From Moringa oleifera (Eukaryota; Streptophyta; Magnoliopsida; Brassicales; Moringaceae): DNA of 64,000 nt. Each line of letters opens with the position of its first letter. Position 1 is the stretch's first letter. Under the pieces are notes generated by a model. It was not told the origin of the DNA and did not search any database. It saw only the letters and a program-made list of their open reading frames with translations. Positions 25,159 through 36,600 of this stretch are shown in pieces. A program made the position numbers and the translations under genes. The DNA lies in assembly GCA_021397835.1 (NCBI GenBank), contig JAJFZO010000234.1, forward strand, positions 1,623,001-1,687,000, in the 5' to 3' direction.

Positions 25159-25844
25159 ATGAATTCCATTGAGTTTACCGTAGTTGATCGAACAACCCAA
25201 AATTTAGTTATTTCAACTACATGAAACGATCTTTCAAATTGGTCAATTGGTCAAGACTTTCCAATTTATGGTTGCTTTTTTATAGTACCAATTGTTGCTT
25301 CATTGAATTTGCCTCATTAATAGGCTCACGATTCAACTTTGATCGTTATGGATTAGTGCTAAGATCCAGTCCTAGACAGGCGAAATTAATTTTAATAACC
25401 AGAACAGTAACAATGAAAGTGGCTCTTTCTTTAATGAGATTATATGAACAAATGCCTGAACCAAAGTATGTTATTACTATGGGAGCATGTACAATTACAG
25501 GAAGGATGTTTAGTATTGATTCTTATAGTACTGTTCGAGGAGTTGATAAGCTAATTCTTATGGATGTCTATTTGCCAAGCTATTCACCTAAACCAAAGGC
25601 AGTTATAGATGCTATAACAAAACTTCGTAAGAAAATATCTTGAGAAATCTATGAAGATAAAATTCGATCTTAATAAGGGAATTAGTGTTTTACTACCAAT
25701 CATAAGTTTATTTTTGTACATAGTATGCATACTGGAAATTATGATCAAGAATTACTCTATCAACTATCATCCACTTCAGAGATCCTTACTGAAACATTTT
25801 TCAAATACAAAACTTCAGTATCTTCTCATGAATTAGTGAATTAG
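25159..25844 (+). pseudogene. ndhK: ndhK pseudogene (NDH subunit K)
   Basis: Starts [21 protein letters not shown], then TGA (TTA>TGA), and then an 8-bp tandem duplication (aattggtc twice, near 25238) shifts the frame. From 25221 the text runs clearly: [37 protein letters not shown], with the Cys pair and the later MGACTITG of the iron-sulfur site kept. The usual PGCPPKPEA reads PSYSPKPKA, so the last cluster Cys is lost. Ends at TAG 25842; 686 bp = 678 + 8. Confidence 0.94.
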
Positions 25845-25959
25845 GTAGGATTCCACAGAATAAGAAAAGAGTGAATTAATCTTCATAAATTAGAGTTCAT
25901 CGTGAATGTGAAATACTTATCTTACACACAAAAAAAAAGTGTGAAGGAAATAAAAAAAG

Positions 25960-26431
25960 ATGCAAGGTCCTTTGTCTGTTTCGCTAATCAAACATGGGCT
26001 GGTTCATAGATCTTTGGGCTTCAATTGCCAAGGAATAAAGACTTTATAAATAAAGGCCAAGGATTGGCATTGCATCACTGTAATTTTATATGTATATGGT
26101 TACAATTATCTACGTTCCCAATGTGCCTATGATGTGGCACCATGCGAACTCTTAGCCAATGTGTATCATCTTACGAGAATATAATAAGGTGCAAATCAAC
26201 TGGAAGAAGTATGCATAAAAGTATTTGCTCCAAGGAGTAATCCTAGAATTCCATATGTTTTCTAAGTTTGGAGAAGTGCGGATTTTCAAGAACGAAAATT
26301 TTATGATATGTTGGGAATCTTTTATGATAATCATCTACGGCTAAAATGTATCTTAATGTCCAAAAGTTGATAGAGTGGCCTTCTCATAAGGATTATATTA
26401 CCCTTAATTTTTATATATGCTCATCGAATGA
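25960..26431 (+). pseudogene. ndhJ: ndhJ pseudogene (NDH subunit J)
   Basis: Starts [29 protein letters not shown], then TAA and frame changes. Later segments include [19 protein letters not shown] and an antisense-free run ending near IEWPSHKDYITLNFYICSS, where the usual end NFYEIQDAH has lost a few bases. About 472 bp compared with 477. NdhJ belongs to the stroma-exposed arm of the NDH complex. Third in the ndhC-K-J unit. Confidence 0.92.
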
Positions 26432-27053
26432 TAACAAACCAGTCTTCACTTCTATAATGACAAGGAATATTTGTACGTTCTATTCTCTTCTAGATCAAAC
26501 AGGGGAATTAAGGTCTCATTCATATTCGTATTCTTACAGATAGACTAACAGCAAATTGAAAGATACGTATTTCGCATAAGCCCAGCCAATAGGATGAAAT
26601 AAAAGAGTTTTGGACCATGAACTTTGTATCGCACACATTACTTAATGGGTTCTAGCTATAAGGTCACATAACAGGGACTGAATAAATAGAATATGAAAAT
26701 ATGAAAGAAAAATAAACAAATGCAAGGGGATCGAATTCTATTTATACTGTTTCTGAAATGAATCTTGAACTTTAAACTTTTTTGTTAGGGTTTTCAACCA
26801 ACTAATTTAACCTTTCCAATATGTATGAAATATTAACATTCTTGTTGAACGAGAGGAACCGCAAATAAAAATAATAATAAGGAAGAATAATTGAATTTTG
26901 TCCTTTACTACATATACATACTCCATATACTATACTTTTTACTCATTTAAAAAAACAAAAGGTCTATTTCTAGACACTTAGATCGAGAAGTATTTATTAA
27001 GATCGATCCATATCAATTAATTGTAGAATAAAGACTTATACAAATTAATCCTA
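26432..27053. other. ndhJ-trnF spacer of the NUPT
   Basis: About 620 bp between ndhJ and trnF. AT-rich, with no gene seen. Confidence 0.7.
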
Positions 27054-27127
27054 TGCCAAAATCTAGATTTGAATTGGTGACATGAGGATTTTTCAATCCT
27101 CTACTCTACCAACTAAGCTATCCCAAC
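27054..27127 (-). tRNA. trnF-GAA: trnF-GAA copy
   Basis: The minus strand from 27127 reads GTTGGGATAGCTTAGTTGGT, AGAGTAGAGGATTGAAAAAT and CCTCATGTCACCAATTCAAA, ending TTTTGGCA. It matches plastid tRNA-Phe(GAA) but has one extra A in the anticodon loop (TGAAAAA) and acceptor-stem mismatches. It lies between ndhJ and trnL, as in plastids. Probably non-functional. Confidence 0.88.
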
Positions 27128-27492
27128 TATTACCAAAGCATCATCCTTATTTTACTAGATGACTTAGGTGTATGTCAATTAAAACAAAAAAAGTATTCAA
27201 TTGAAAGTTTGGATCGAGAATTTTTTAAATCTTCAAAAAGAAGACTTGGTAAGTTTAAGTATGAATAATGATATGGATTATAAATCATTCAGATCGTATT
27301 CCTTGCTCAACATGTTCATTTGTACATCTATTATACATACCATAAGACTTGTAATAAGAAAAAAAACATTTTGCTCGGATACGTTTGTAAAAGAGTAGGA
27401 TGAATGAAAAAGATAATGAATTTTGAATAACTAAAAAGAAGAGAGCATAAGATAAAGATAAATAAATAGGTAGGGTGTCAAATAAACTTTTT

Positions 27493-28066
27493 TGGGGATA
27501 GAGGGACTTAAACCCTTACAATTTTTAAAGTCGACAGATTTTCATCTTATTATAAATTGCATTGTTGTCGGTATTGACATGTAGAATAGGACTCTATCTT
27601 TATTCTCATCTGATTCATCAGTTCTTGAAAAGATCTATCAGACTGTGGAGTGAATGATTTAATCAATGAATATTCGATTTTTTCTTCAACTTTGAATTGA
27701 TTAATAACAATTCTTTTTTTCATATAAAAAGAAATCCAGATTCAGATCGCCATTTTTGAGATAGTTTTGCGTTACATATATGTATGTCTATATAAGTTTA
27801 TCCTTTCTAGAGTTTTGATAGAAGGATTCCTTTATCAACACTAGTGAACTCCATTTGTTAGAATGGCTTCCATTGAGTCTTTGCACTTATCCCTTTTTTT
27901 CTTGCTTTCTGAACCCTTGTTTGTTCTCGTAAAACAAGATTTGGCTTAGGATTGCCCATTTTTCATTCTTGGATTTCTCTGAATTTGAAAGTTATCACTT
28001 AGTAGGTTTCCATACCAAGGCTCAATCTAATTAAGTCTGTAGCGTCTACTAATTTCGTTGATCCAT
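27493..28066 (-). tRNA. trnL-UAA: trnL-UAA copy with group I intron
   Basis: 3' exon at 27493-27542 ends GGGTTTAAGTCCCTCTATCC, CCA on the minus strand. The intron (about 490 bp, normal ~500) starts ATTGAGCCTTGGTATGGAAA and contains the conserved group I segments AAATTCAGAGAAA and AATGGGCAATCCTAAGCC. The 5' exon near 28032-28066 keeps GTAGACGCTACAGACTTAAT but its first bases GGGGATATGGC are changed (CATGGATCAAC). The damage at that end lies right by the NUPT-internal breakpoint. Confidence 0.88.
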
Positions 28067-28384
28067 GAATAGGATCTATATAGATACATAGATCCATGGA
28101 TCCATACATCTCAATCGAAAAGGAATCAATAGAAAAAGAAAAAATTAGAATTGATCGATCTATTTCTTGAAATTAACAAAAAGGAAACAAAAGATGAAAC
28201 ATAAATCATGGATTAACTAAGCCCTCTCGGGGAATTGCTTAAGAATAAGAAAGAAAAATCTTATGTAAATACCATGGAATAAGGTTTGATCTTATCCATG
28301 GGGATTCCGTAAATATTCTGTTCCAAAAATATAATGTTTGAAACAATTAGGATTTTTTTGGAGATTGGACGCAGTTATTAATTC
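28067..28384. other. Breakpoint and ndhB upstream region
   Basis: Directly after the trnL 5' exon, where plastids continue to trnT and rps4, the sequence instead matches the region upstream of ndhB (CCCTCTCGGGG, GGTTTGATCTTATCCATGGG, GGAGATTGGACGCAG). The exact junction lies between about 28,060 and 28,100. No gene in it. Confidence 0.75.
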
Positions 28385-29380
28385 ATGATCTAGCATGTAC
28401 AGAATGAAAACTAAATTTTGATTCTGCGAGAAATTCATTTGCTTCTCTTCGATGGAAGTTTTATTTTTCTAGAATGTATCCTAATTTTTGGCCTAATTCT
28501 TCTTTTGATGATCGATTCAACCTCTGATCAAAAAGATATACCTTGGTTGTATTTCATTTGTTTAACAAGTTTAGTAATGAGCATAATGGCCCTATTGTTC
28601 CGATGGAAAGAAGAACCTATGATTAGCTTTTTAGGAAATTTCCAAATGAACAATTTCAACAAAATCTTTTCAATTTCTTATTTTAAAATGTTCAACTTTC
28701 TATGTTCCTCTATCCGTAGAGTACATTGAATGTATAGAAATGGCTATAACAGAGTTTCTGTTATTTGTATTAACACCTACTCTAGGAGGAATGTTTTTGT
28801 GCGACGCTAACAATTTAATAACTATCTTTCTAGCTCTAGAATGTTTCAGTTTAAGCTCCTAACCATTATTTGGATATACCGAGAAAGATGTACGGTTTAA
28901 TGAGGCTACTACAAAATATTTACTCATGGGTAGGGCAAGTTCTTTTATTCTGGTTCATCATTTCTCTTGGCTATATGGTTCATCCGAGGGAGAGATTGAG
29001 CTTCAAGAATTAGTGAATGGCCTTATCAATACACAAATGTATAACTCCCCAAGGATTTCAATTGTGCTTATATTCATCACTGTAGGAATTGGGTTCAAGC
29101 TTTTCCCAACCCCTTATCATCAATGGACTCTTGATGTGTACGAACGAGTGCGGTTCGTTTGTTAAATTCCTACCTCTCTATCTATTATTTATCTCTGAGA
29201 TGTTTGGATTTTTCAAAACTCCATGGACATGTAGAAGGGAAATGCTATCCCCACTCAGACCAAGACATAACTTTGACTTGCTCAAATAACAATTAACGTG
29301 AAGCAGGGTTAGGAACAACGAACGTTTTTATGATAAATAGAGTGCATTTTCACTAATGAGCTATATAATAGGGTAAGATG
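28385..29380 (+). pseudogene. ndhB: ndhB 5' part (exon 1 and start of intron), truncated
   Basis: Starts MI, TAG (Trp3 TGG>TAG), HVQNEN, then a short deletion and [60 protein letters not shown] and further pieces to QWTLDVYER at 29147. There GTGCGG begins the group II intron. The intron sequence is followed to about 29.26 kb and probably 29.38 kb, where plastid similarity ends; exon 2 is missing. NdhB is an NDH membrane subunit encoded in the plastid inverted repeat. Several stops and shifts. Confidence 0.92.
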
Positions 29381-29549
29381 GAATAATTTTTGAACATAAC
29401 TATTTGTATTTTCTTAATGTTCATCTATGCATTACTTAGCTTTACAAATTGTGATAAATAGATGGAATATCAACTTTCATTGTCCAATCATGAACTTTTG
29501 CTATTTTACAATGCATTGCTCATGGTCTTTAATTCACCATAGTCAAATA

Positions 29550-30115
29550 TCTTGGATACATCATAAATGGTTGTCAATTTTACACAAAAGCTAGAGACAG
29601 CTTAAGAGTTCATCAAAATAGTGTGGTCACTTTGATTGAGAATACCTTGCAAATCTCAAGTGCAAAAGACAAAAGTCCAATGTATAGAGGTTTATCTTCT
29701 TATGTAGTAATATAAGAGATGTAAGAACTCGATTTTACAACATTCAAAGTACCAATTTTTAAATGTGATTGGGTTGAGAATAGTAAGGGTGTTAAAGTTG
29801 ATGATTTAGGTTTTGTATTAGTAGACCTTAATCATATTGGACATTAAAATGATCCATTTATATTGGCATCGCAAGCAAGATAAGTTTTTTTATGTTGAGG
29901 ATTTAGTTGATGCTAGATGGTCAGTTGTACTGACAACATCTCGAAAGGATTATGAAAAAGATGATTTAGGCAAGGTTGGTGTAGATTAAAAATATATTTA
30001 TAATAATTTACTCCTAGTTGAAGTATCTGATCTTATAGATGATGGTAGATTAATATATATACAAGAGAAGATTGTGAAGGATTTGGGTGTAATTTATTCA
30101 ATAAGCAAAATATGT
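29550..30115 (+). pseudogene. CACTA transposase (TNP2) C-terminal part, DUF4216 domain
   Basis: Plus-strand pieces read YLGYIINGCQFYTKARDS, LRVHQNSVVTL, SSAKDKSPMYRG, LDFTTFKVPIFKCDWVEN, GVKVDDLGFVLVDLNHIGH, NDPFILASQA and, after a one-base shift, YVEDLVDARWSVVLTT. This is the DUF4216 block that follows Transposase_21 in plant CACTA elements. Stops (GH-stop-ND) and the frameshift show decay. The transposase core that should precede it is absent because the plastid insertion lies directly upstream. Confidence 0.8.
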
Positions 30116-30889
30116 TTGTTTTTATACTAAGTTATATTCATGTGATAGTTTTTTTTTCTTTTATATATATATATATATATATGTTATTATTTTGTTAACC
30201 TTAATTTTTTATGTCATGCATGCAAATTATATGGATCCATCACAAGGCTTAAGCTTAGAAGAAGAATTAGGAAAGAGTAAAAAATGAGGTATCACTCATA
30301 TGCCTTAAGTTATGAATCATATGCCTTAAGTTATGAAAAGTAGACTCATAAGTGAGAAAACACACATAGAAATAAATAACAATGGGCAAGCGATTGGGAA
30401 AAATAATGCACAGATAATCAACTATATTGGTGTCTTAATATGTTAAATAGTACTTATAAACATTTCAAATTGGCATTAAGTACCTCAAGAATTGAAAAAT
30501 AAGCTGTGGAATCAAATTTCAGTAATTTGCAAAACCAAAATGTTTTTCTTATCAAATTATATAAACCATTAAGTTTGATTTATTTTAATATGTTGAGTAC
30601 TTCTAGAGCATATTTTACATTGATAAGGATAAAAAAAGATATGTATTACATTTTGTTACACTAAAATAGAAGAATTTCAAAATAAATCTCACCAAAAATA
30701 TATTATGCCATTTGTAGAAGATCTAGAAGGGATTTGATATCCACAAAAGGAATATAAAAGTTACTTGCAACCTCATGTTTAGAGCGAATTTGTTAATTCG
30801 CAGTTATTTGAATAATTTTGGTGTTATAAGCATATTATAATCTTATGCGCATTTATGTTATAGACTAAATATTGACATTTGTTGCAGAA

Positions 30890-33130
30890 GAAAAGGAAAG
30901 TACAAGTGAAAAAGAGAAAGAAGAATGTTTATGACCATCGATTTTCTCGCAAGGGTTTTACAGGATTAGGATTAAACTGGCTAGTTATATTTATTTTAAT
31001 TGTGCTCATTTATGAAAATTAACTTATTTACACTAATATGAAGATGGGTTTACTTTAAATCTAACATGATAGAAAAAATCTTTGGGCACTAATGAAGATG
31101 TTGACCATGCCGTATTGTGGAAAGCAGCACGGGCTAATTCAAAAGGGGAGTACATTAATGAAATAGTTAGAGAATGTGTTGACAAAATAGTAAGTATTTT
31201 GGTTTTTAAACTTAATTAATTTTTTAGTTTCAAATAACATATGTTTATACTTCAATTTAATATTTTTGGAAGACAATTTGATGGCATAAGCGACACAAGG
31301 TACTTTTAAACCTTCAGATATAAAAGATGTACTCACAGCAACCATTGGTACTCTAGAGTATTTGGTCGTGTCAAAGGTATTGGTTTTGGAGTCTTAATCA
31401 CCTCTCATTTTGGGAAAAACTAAGGGTGCCAATAGTCTCATGTGATAATGTGACCATTAAGAAAAAAGTGATGGACATTTTGAATTGGATGAATAGTCAT
31501 AGACATCTATTAGATGAAGTGAGTGCATTATACCTCCATGACTTTGAATGTTCCAGTAAGGCTAGTAACAACATTGGTAAAACTGAATGACATGAAGAAG
31601 ATTTTGTACCATCTTTAGCCCATGTACCATTATTTCAACATATAAATTTGAAGGTATATCATGTGTTTTTCACTTCATTTATTGTTATTTCATTTGTCAT
31701 ACATTAAATATTACTTTTTGTTTGTCATTGTAGTGTATACCATGTCAATTGATGATTAATGATGATGACGCTAATGTTGTGGCCTTTGGGTCTATGTAAG
31801 AGTTTATATCATTGTAATGTATACCATGTCAATTGATCTTGTTATGAATAAGACAATCCATGAAAATGACATGGTGAAAGTTGATGTAAGAGTTTATATC
31901 ATAATAGCTATAAAGCCCCATACTTCCTTGCTTCAACCAGTAGATGAGGTAAATATTTTTACTTTGTCTCAAGCAATTGAGACACATGTCGTTTGGTCAT
32001 CATATTGGATTATTACTCTTGGATATCAAGTAATATATTTTCGTAAAATGTATTGTTTTTTATGAAATTTATGAATTAATAGTTGTGGATAACATATTCG
32101 ATCTTTTGAAGGCATCATCTAAATTGGTGCCACAAGCTCATGTAGAACGAGATACAGAGTCCATATATAGATTGCCTAGGTTATATTATCGTTATTTCTG
32201 TTATGCGATAAACGTATATATGACGACAGCCATTCCATTGGATGAAATAATTTTTTATGCTTAAGGCACAATATATATTTGCAAAGATGATATCATGCAA
32301 TTTTGTGATATAGAAGAGTTAATTGTTATCATCATTCAAGCTTATATCGTGCATGTCTATAATGCTTTATTATTATGTTTTATTTTTTTCTTAATTTTCA
32401 AGATTAAAAAAGCTTAATTCTTATTTTGTATTACAAGAAGCTTCATAGGGATAAAATAGATACATGTGGCTTAAATAGTACATACTTATTTATTGATCCT
32501 ACAACGGTATCAATGGGGAACATTAATAATATTAAAGAGCCTACAAGAATGGGGCAAGCAACTCCTGACTAGGGAGCCATGATGCTTCCCTATAATATCA
32601 AGTAAGTAGAAGTAAATTTTTAATTGCAAACAAATATTTTTAACTTAATTATTTTATTAAAATTATGTTTGAATATGTAATGCACATTGGATGTTAGCCA
32701 TTGTGGAGCTTAATTTATACAAACATATAGTTTTTGATCATTTGGGGCACAGTGGTTGAAATGATATGAAAAATCTTATCACAGCGTAAGTTTATAAATA
32801 TTTACTAAATTTAAATATTATATATAAAATTTACAATTATATATGATTAATATTTATCTTCTAATGCTTTTAGGATATACGTGGCGATTCATGTGCTTGG
32901 ATTGTCGAGAAACATTTTTAAAAGTTTCATTACTCAGGTATTATTATAATGTAATTGAAATTTATGTTTTTTATTTTTATTTTTTTACTTTTATTTGTTA
33001 AATTGATATTTTTAATTTTTTCATATAGTGTCCATGCCAGCCTTTTAACATTGAGTGTGATTATTATGTTATAGGATACATGAGGGACAACATTGAAAGA
33101 CATAATGATACCGTCTTTTTTTTTTTTTTT
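30890..33130 (+). pseudogene. CACTA second gene: Transposase_24 plus Ulp1-type (C48) peptidase
   Basis: Exon-like pieces: KRKKNVYDHRFSRKGFTGL near 30930; EDVDHAVLWKAARANSKGEY near 31095; PSDIKDVLTATIGT and VFGRVKGIGFGV at 31290-31400 (the R/G-rich Transposase_24 signature); PIVSCDNVTIKKKVMDIL near 31430. Then the C48 part: LHRDKIDTCGLNSTYLFIDP near 32440, AHWMLAIVEL near 32685 (catalytic His-Trp), and CPCQPFNIECDYYVIGYMRD near 33030 (catalytic Cys; the usual ECGYYV has D for G). Introns separate them, and stops and frameshifts are present. In plant CACTA elements this combination is common. Confidence 0.72.
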
Positions 33131-33509
33131 ACAAAATATTAAGTTGTTTTAATAATTGTTTAATTAGTTAATATGTTGGTTATTAATAACTATTGAATTT
33201 ATTTATGTGTGTTTATAAATGTAATTGAATGATAAAGTCATGTACACTAAAGTAGAAATCAATCAACTGAGGAAAGATTTTGTGATTTCACATGCATTAC
33301 CAATGCAATAGGAGGTGAATTTTGAGAATGCATTTTTTTTTTTTTTTTTGTAGATTAGAACATATTGAACATACTTTTGCACTTATTATATAAAAGTTGG
33401 TTATTCGATAAATTTCTAATATGATAATGGATTGTACATTCGTGTAATTAAATTTTATTAGTATTAATTTGAGTCATTGAGTAAATATCTTGAATAATAA
33501 TATTTTGGT

Positions 33510-33870
33510 ACATTAATTATTGGGAGAGTATTGAAGCATTATTTAGTGTATTATTATTATTCTATAAAGTTGAGAAATGAAGGTGTTAGTGCATATTGGA
33601 GTGTGATTTGGTGTATTATAGTTGCATTATGGAGAAGTGAAGGTGTTACTGTTTATTTAAATGTGATTTAGTGTATTATTGTTGCACTATGTAATGTTGG
33701 AGGAGTGAAGGTGTTGATGTATATTGGAGTAGTATATTGTTGGTATGCAAATTGAAGTGTGTTGTGTTGAATTTGGCATTAATGTGTATTGGAGTAGTGT
33801 ATTATTAGTATGCAAATTGAAGTGTATTGTATTGAATGTGATGTTGATACATTGAAGTGAGGTTTGAGGT
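33510..33870 (+). repeat. Degenerate tandem repeat, period about 60-75 bp, in the CACTA 3' region
   Basis: Four imperfect copies begin with gaaggtgttagtgcatattg (about 33578), gaaggtgttactgtttattt (about 33637), gaaggtgttgatgtatattg (about 33706) and a shifted copy atgtgtattggagtagtgta (about 33781). The last two share tatgcaaattgaagtgt. Lies between the C48 region and the subterminal repeats of the element. Confidence 0.65.
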
Positions 33871-34079
33871 GCATCTTGATGTACGTGGAATATAATTATT
33901 ATTAATATGGTAATTGAAATATTTTAAGATTGAATTTGATGTATTAACGATATTTTAAAGTGTAATTATATATATATAATTTGGAATTATTCATGTAATT
34001 TTATAGGTAAAATTCATAATTTATGGTGTAATTGTAATTGTAATATTGGTCTACAACAATTGAAATAAAATTTTAAAAA

Positions 34080-34500
34080 ACATAAAAAATTAGATGATGA
34101 TTGTAAATAAAATCATCATCTCAAGTAATGGGATATCAGATGATGGTTGTACAAAAGTTGTATTTACAAGCATCATCTAAAGTAATGGATATTAGATAAT
34201 AGTTGTATTCATAACCTTCATTTAATACAACCCAACATTAGATGACAGTTTTATTTACAACCCTCATTTAATACCCATTACTTTATATGACGATTATATT
34301 AAGAACAATTATCTAATATTATGACAACCGTCATTAAAAGTTACATTAGATGATGGTGTTTTGCAACCGTTTACTATTATAAATAAGAATTTTAATGACA
34401 ATTAAAAATGACTTTTAACAATAGTTTTAAAACTGTTATCTTTATTCATGTCATTAAATAAGAGGCTTTAATGTCAGTTTTCAATGAATTATGTCCAACA
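34080..34500. repeat. Subterminal repeats of the CACTA element
   Basis: Short motifs of the form (t)agatgatggttgta, aatacccattactt, gacaaccgtcatt and gcaaccgt recur in both orientations. Arrays like this, built on a 12-15-bp unit, are the transposase-binding subterminal regions of CACTA elements. Confidence 0.65.
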
Positions 34501-34625
34501 TATCACATCTTCTTACTATGTTTTAATGGATTTTCCTCTAATGAGCCCTTCCAATGATTTCATCATCTTTTGAAATTTGTTTATCTATGGAGTTTTAGAG
34601 GTCCACCGAATTTTATAGCCTTTAT

Positions 34626-35400
34626 AGCATGTTTGGTTCATGGAATAAAATAGAGAAGGAATAGAAAATGTATTCTTTAGGAATAGAAAAGAGAATGAAT
34701 AAAAAAGAATAAGTATTATTATGTTTGGTTTATTAGATTGAATAAAGTATGAATTCATTTTTATATGTTTGGTTCATCAAAAAATAAGCTAGGAAAATAA
34801 TTGAAGCAGGTTTAAAAGACTAGTATATCCTTCAACTAAATTAATTATAATTTAATTAATTTTTATTAAAATAATATTAACTAAATAACATATTAATAAT
34901 TATTTTTAATTTTAAATATTAATATTATAAAATTAATATTAATATTAATTAATATTTTAATAAAAGTAATATTTTTACTTTTTTCTTTTTTTGATAAATT
35001 ATTAAAAAAATAAAAAAACATTATTATTATTAAAACAATATTAACTAAATAATATGTTAATAATTATTTTTATTTTAAATATCAATATTATAAAATTAAT
35101 ATTAATATTAATTAATATTTTAATAATAAAAATAATGATATTTTTTATTTTTTAGTAAATTATTTAAAAAATAAAGTTATTATATATATAGTAATTTAAA
35201 AATTTTATGAAGGCAATTTCTTATTTTCATGAAATAACAATTTTGAGGGTTCACTTCGGAATAGCTATTCCAGGTTTTCAAGGAATAGAAACTCTATAAA
35301 GAATTATAATTCTGTGATGAAAATGAACCAAACATTGAAAAAGCAATTCCATTCGGAATAAAGTAGGAAAAGAATTGGATTCCTATCAACCAAACATGCT
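34626..35400. mobile_element. Small non-autonomous element with 13-bp terminal inverted repeats
   Basis: The left end AGCATGTTTGGTT (34626-34638) is matched exactly by AACCAAACATGCT at the right end (35388-35400). A further tgtttggtt copy pair lies inside each end (34723 and 34768; the complement at about 35327). The interior is extremely AT-rich and carries no coding sequence. Such GTTTGGTT-ended elements are frequent MITE-like sequences in plant genomes. I could not find a clear target-site duplication, so the superfamily (hAT or PIF/Harbinger) is undecided. Confidence 0.7.
34865..35155 (+). repeat. Internal direct duplication (~163 bp apart) within the MITE-like element
   Basis: The block containing atattaactaaataa and aaaattaatattaatattaa occurs at about 34865-34975 and again at about 35027-35130, with few differences. 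It is almost wholly A and T, and each copy can fold on itself. Confidence 0.7.
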
Positions 35401-36600
35401 GTTAGTTCTATGTTTCTGTTTAGGCTTGGCTATCTTAGCTTAAGCGATTTCAATTCTCTCCATTTTGGTGTTATAATCTTCCATGTTCTCTTAAGGTAAA
35501 GTTTTAGATTAAGTGTTATATTCTTTGATGATCAAGCATTTCTTTGCTTTCCTTATTATAATACCTCCTCAAGATTTTCATTTATTTTAGTAAACATGCA
35601 CAAAGATGCTCATTTGAAAATTCACCCTTTAAAAAAAAAAGATTAGATTTTATAAACTTCTCTGGAAACAATCAATATTTCCCATTGAGTCTATAGTTAA
35701 AGATACATGAACAAGACTCTATCTATGAAGACTTTTATATCTTTGGATCATCAATGTTGGAGAGTACTTTGATGCTTGTAGATTTATTTATACATTCCGT
35801 AGCCATCTAAGTTACTAATGCCACTTATACTTATAAGGTGTCAAGACTTTTTGCTATTCCTTTATTTTTTCTTGATTTTAGCACCATCTAAGGTAAATTT
35901 CTTTAGCACTATTTTACTAGACTTCAATGTTCATCTCAACTTTCTCCAATTTTGCCTTCAATAGGTCTTGATCTATCATTCTTATTAGCTGATTCAACTT
36001 GATTACATACTCTTCTTCCCTTTGTTGTTGATGTAGCTTCATTTCTTTTAATTGTTCTTGATGGCTAACCTAATGTGCCAAGATGATCCTTTGAAGTTTT
36101 TTATTTTCTTCTTCCATCTCTTGTAAGCTTTTAGCTTTCCTCTTTAGCTTTTTTTGCATCTCAAAATTTTTATTTATGAAGACTTCTTTCTTCTCTTAAC
36201 CCTTCCATTTCTTGAGTTAATTTTCATATTTCTCCATCGTTCTTTGGTTACTAACACCAAATTTTGCTGCTAGAAAATTGACTTCATAAAAAATTTATCA
36301 TAGTTTGCAACCTAAGATTGGGATTCCAAGCAATTTTTCACTAGAGTTTCTAGTCATAATTGTCTTCAACCTTATGCAACATCGAGAATCTTCTTCATTA
36401 GGGCTTATGATACAGATGGATACATCAAGACTTGACTCATTAAGATTTTGCAATTCAGCTCATATATGAAGTTTTCTTTCGTTAGGTTTAGAGTCAATCC
36501 TACTTCGTTGGTATTTATATTATCGGCGGACTTCACCTTAATTCATTAGCATTCCTTTTATTAGCATCAACTTCGATGCTTTAATGGTTCATCAAGATTC
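35401..36600. other. Non-coding/unclear; coiled-coil-like minus-strand traces
   Basis: About 1.2 kb between the MITE-like element and the gag remains. On the minus strand around 35.95-36.07 kb a Glu/Lys/Gln-rich stretch (KEMKLHQQQREEEY) resembles a coiled coil and may be the tail of the gag-like protein to the right. Otherwise nothing recognisable. Confidence 0.5.

Larger units (their letters stand above)
29430..34520 (+). mobile_element. Decayed CACTA (En/Spm) DNA transposon, 5' part missing
   Basis: Contains the C-terminal part of a TNP2-type transposase (DUF4216), then a second gene with Transposase_24 and C48 peptidase segments, then a terminal region (33.9-34.5 kb) rich in short direct and inverted repeats built on gatgatggttgta and its complement, typical of CACTA subterminal repeats. 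A degraded terminus may be ttcttactatg at about 34,510-34,520 (a canonical 3' end is close to ttcttgtagtg). The 5' half and 5' terminus are not seen; the NUPT begins at once upstream. Confidence 0.8.

Noticed and set aside
30120..30185. TA dinucleotide run as a possible regulatory element
   Set aside because: A simple microsatellite within the decayed CACTA; nothing else supports a function.
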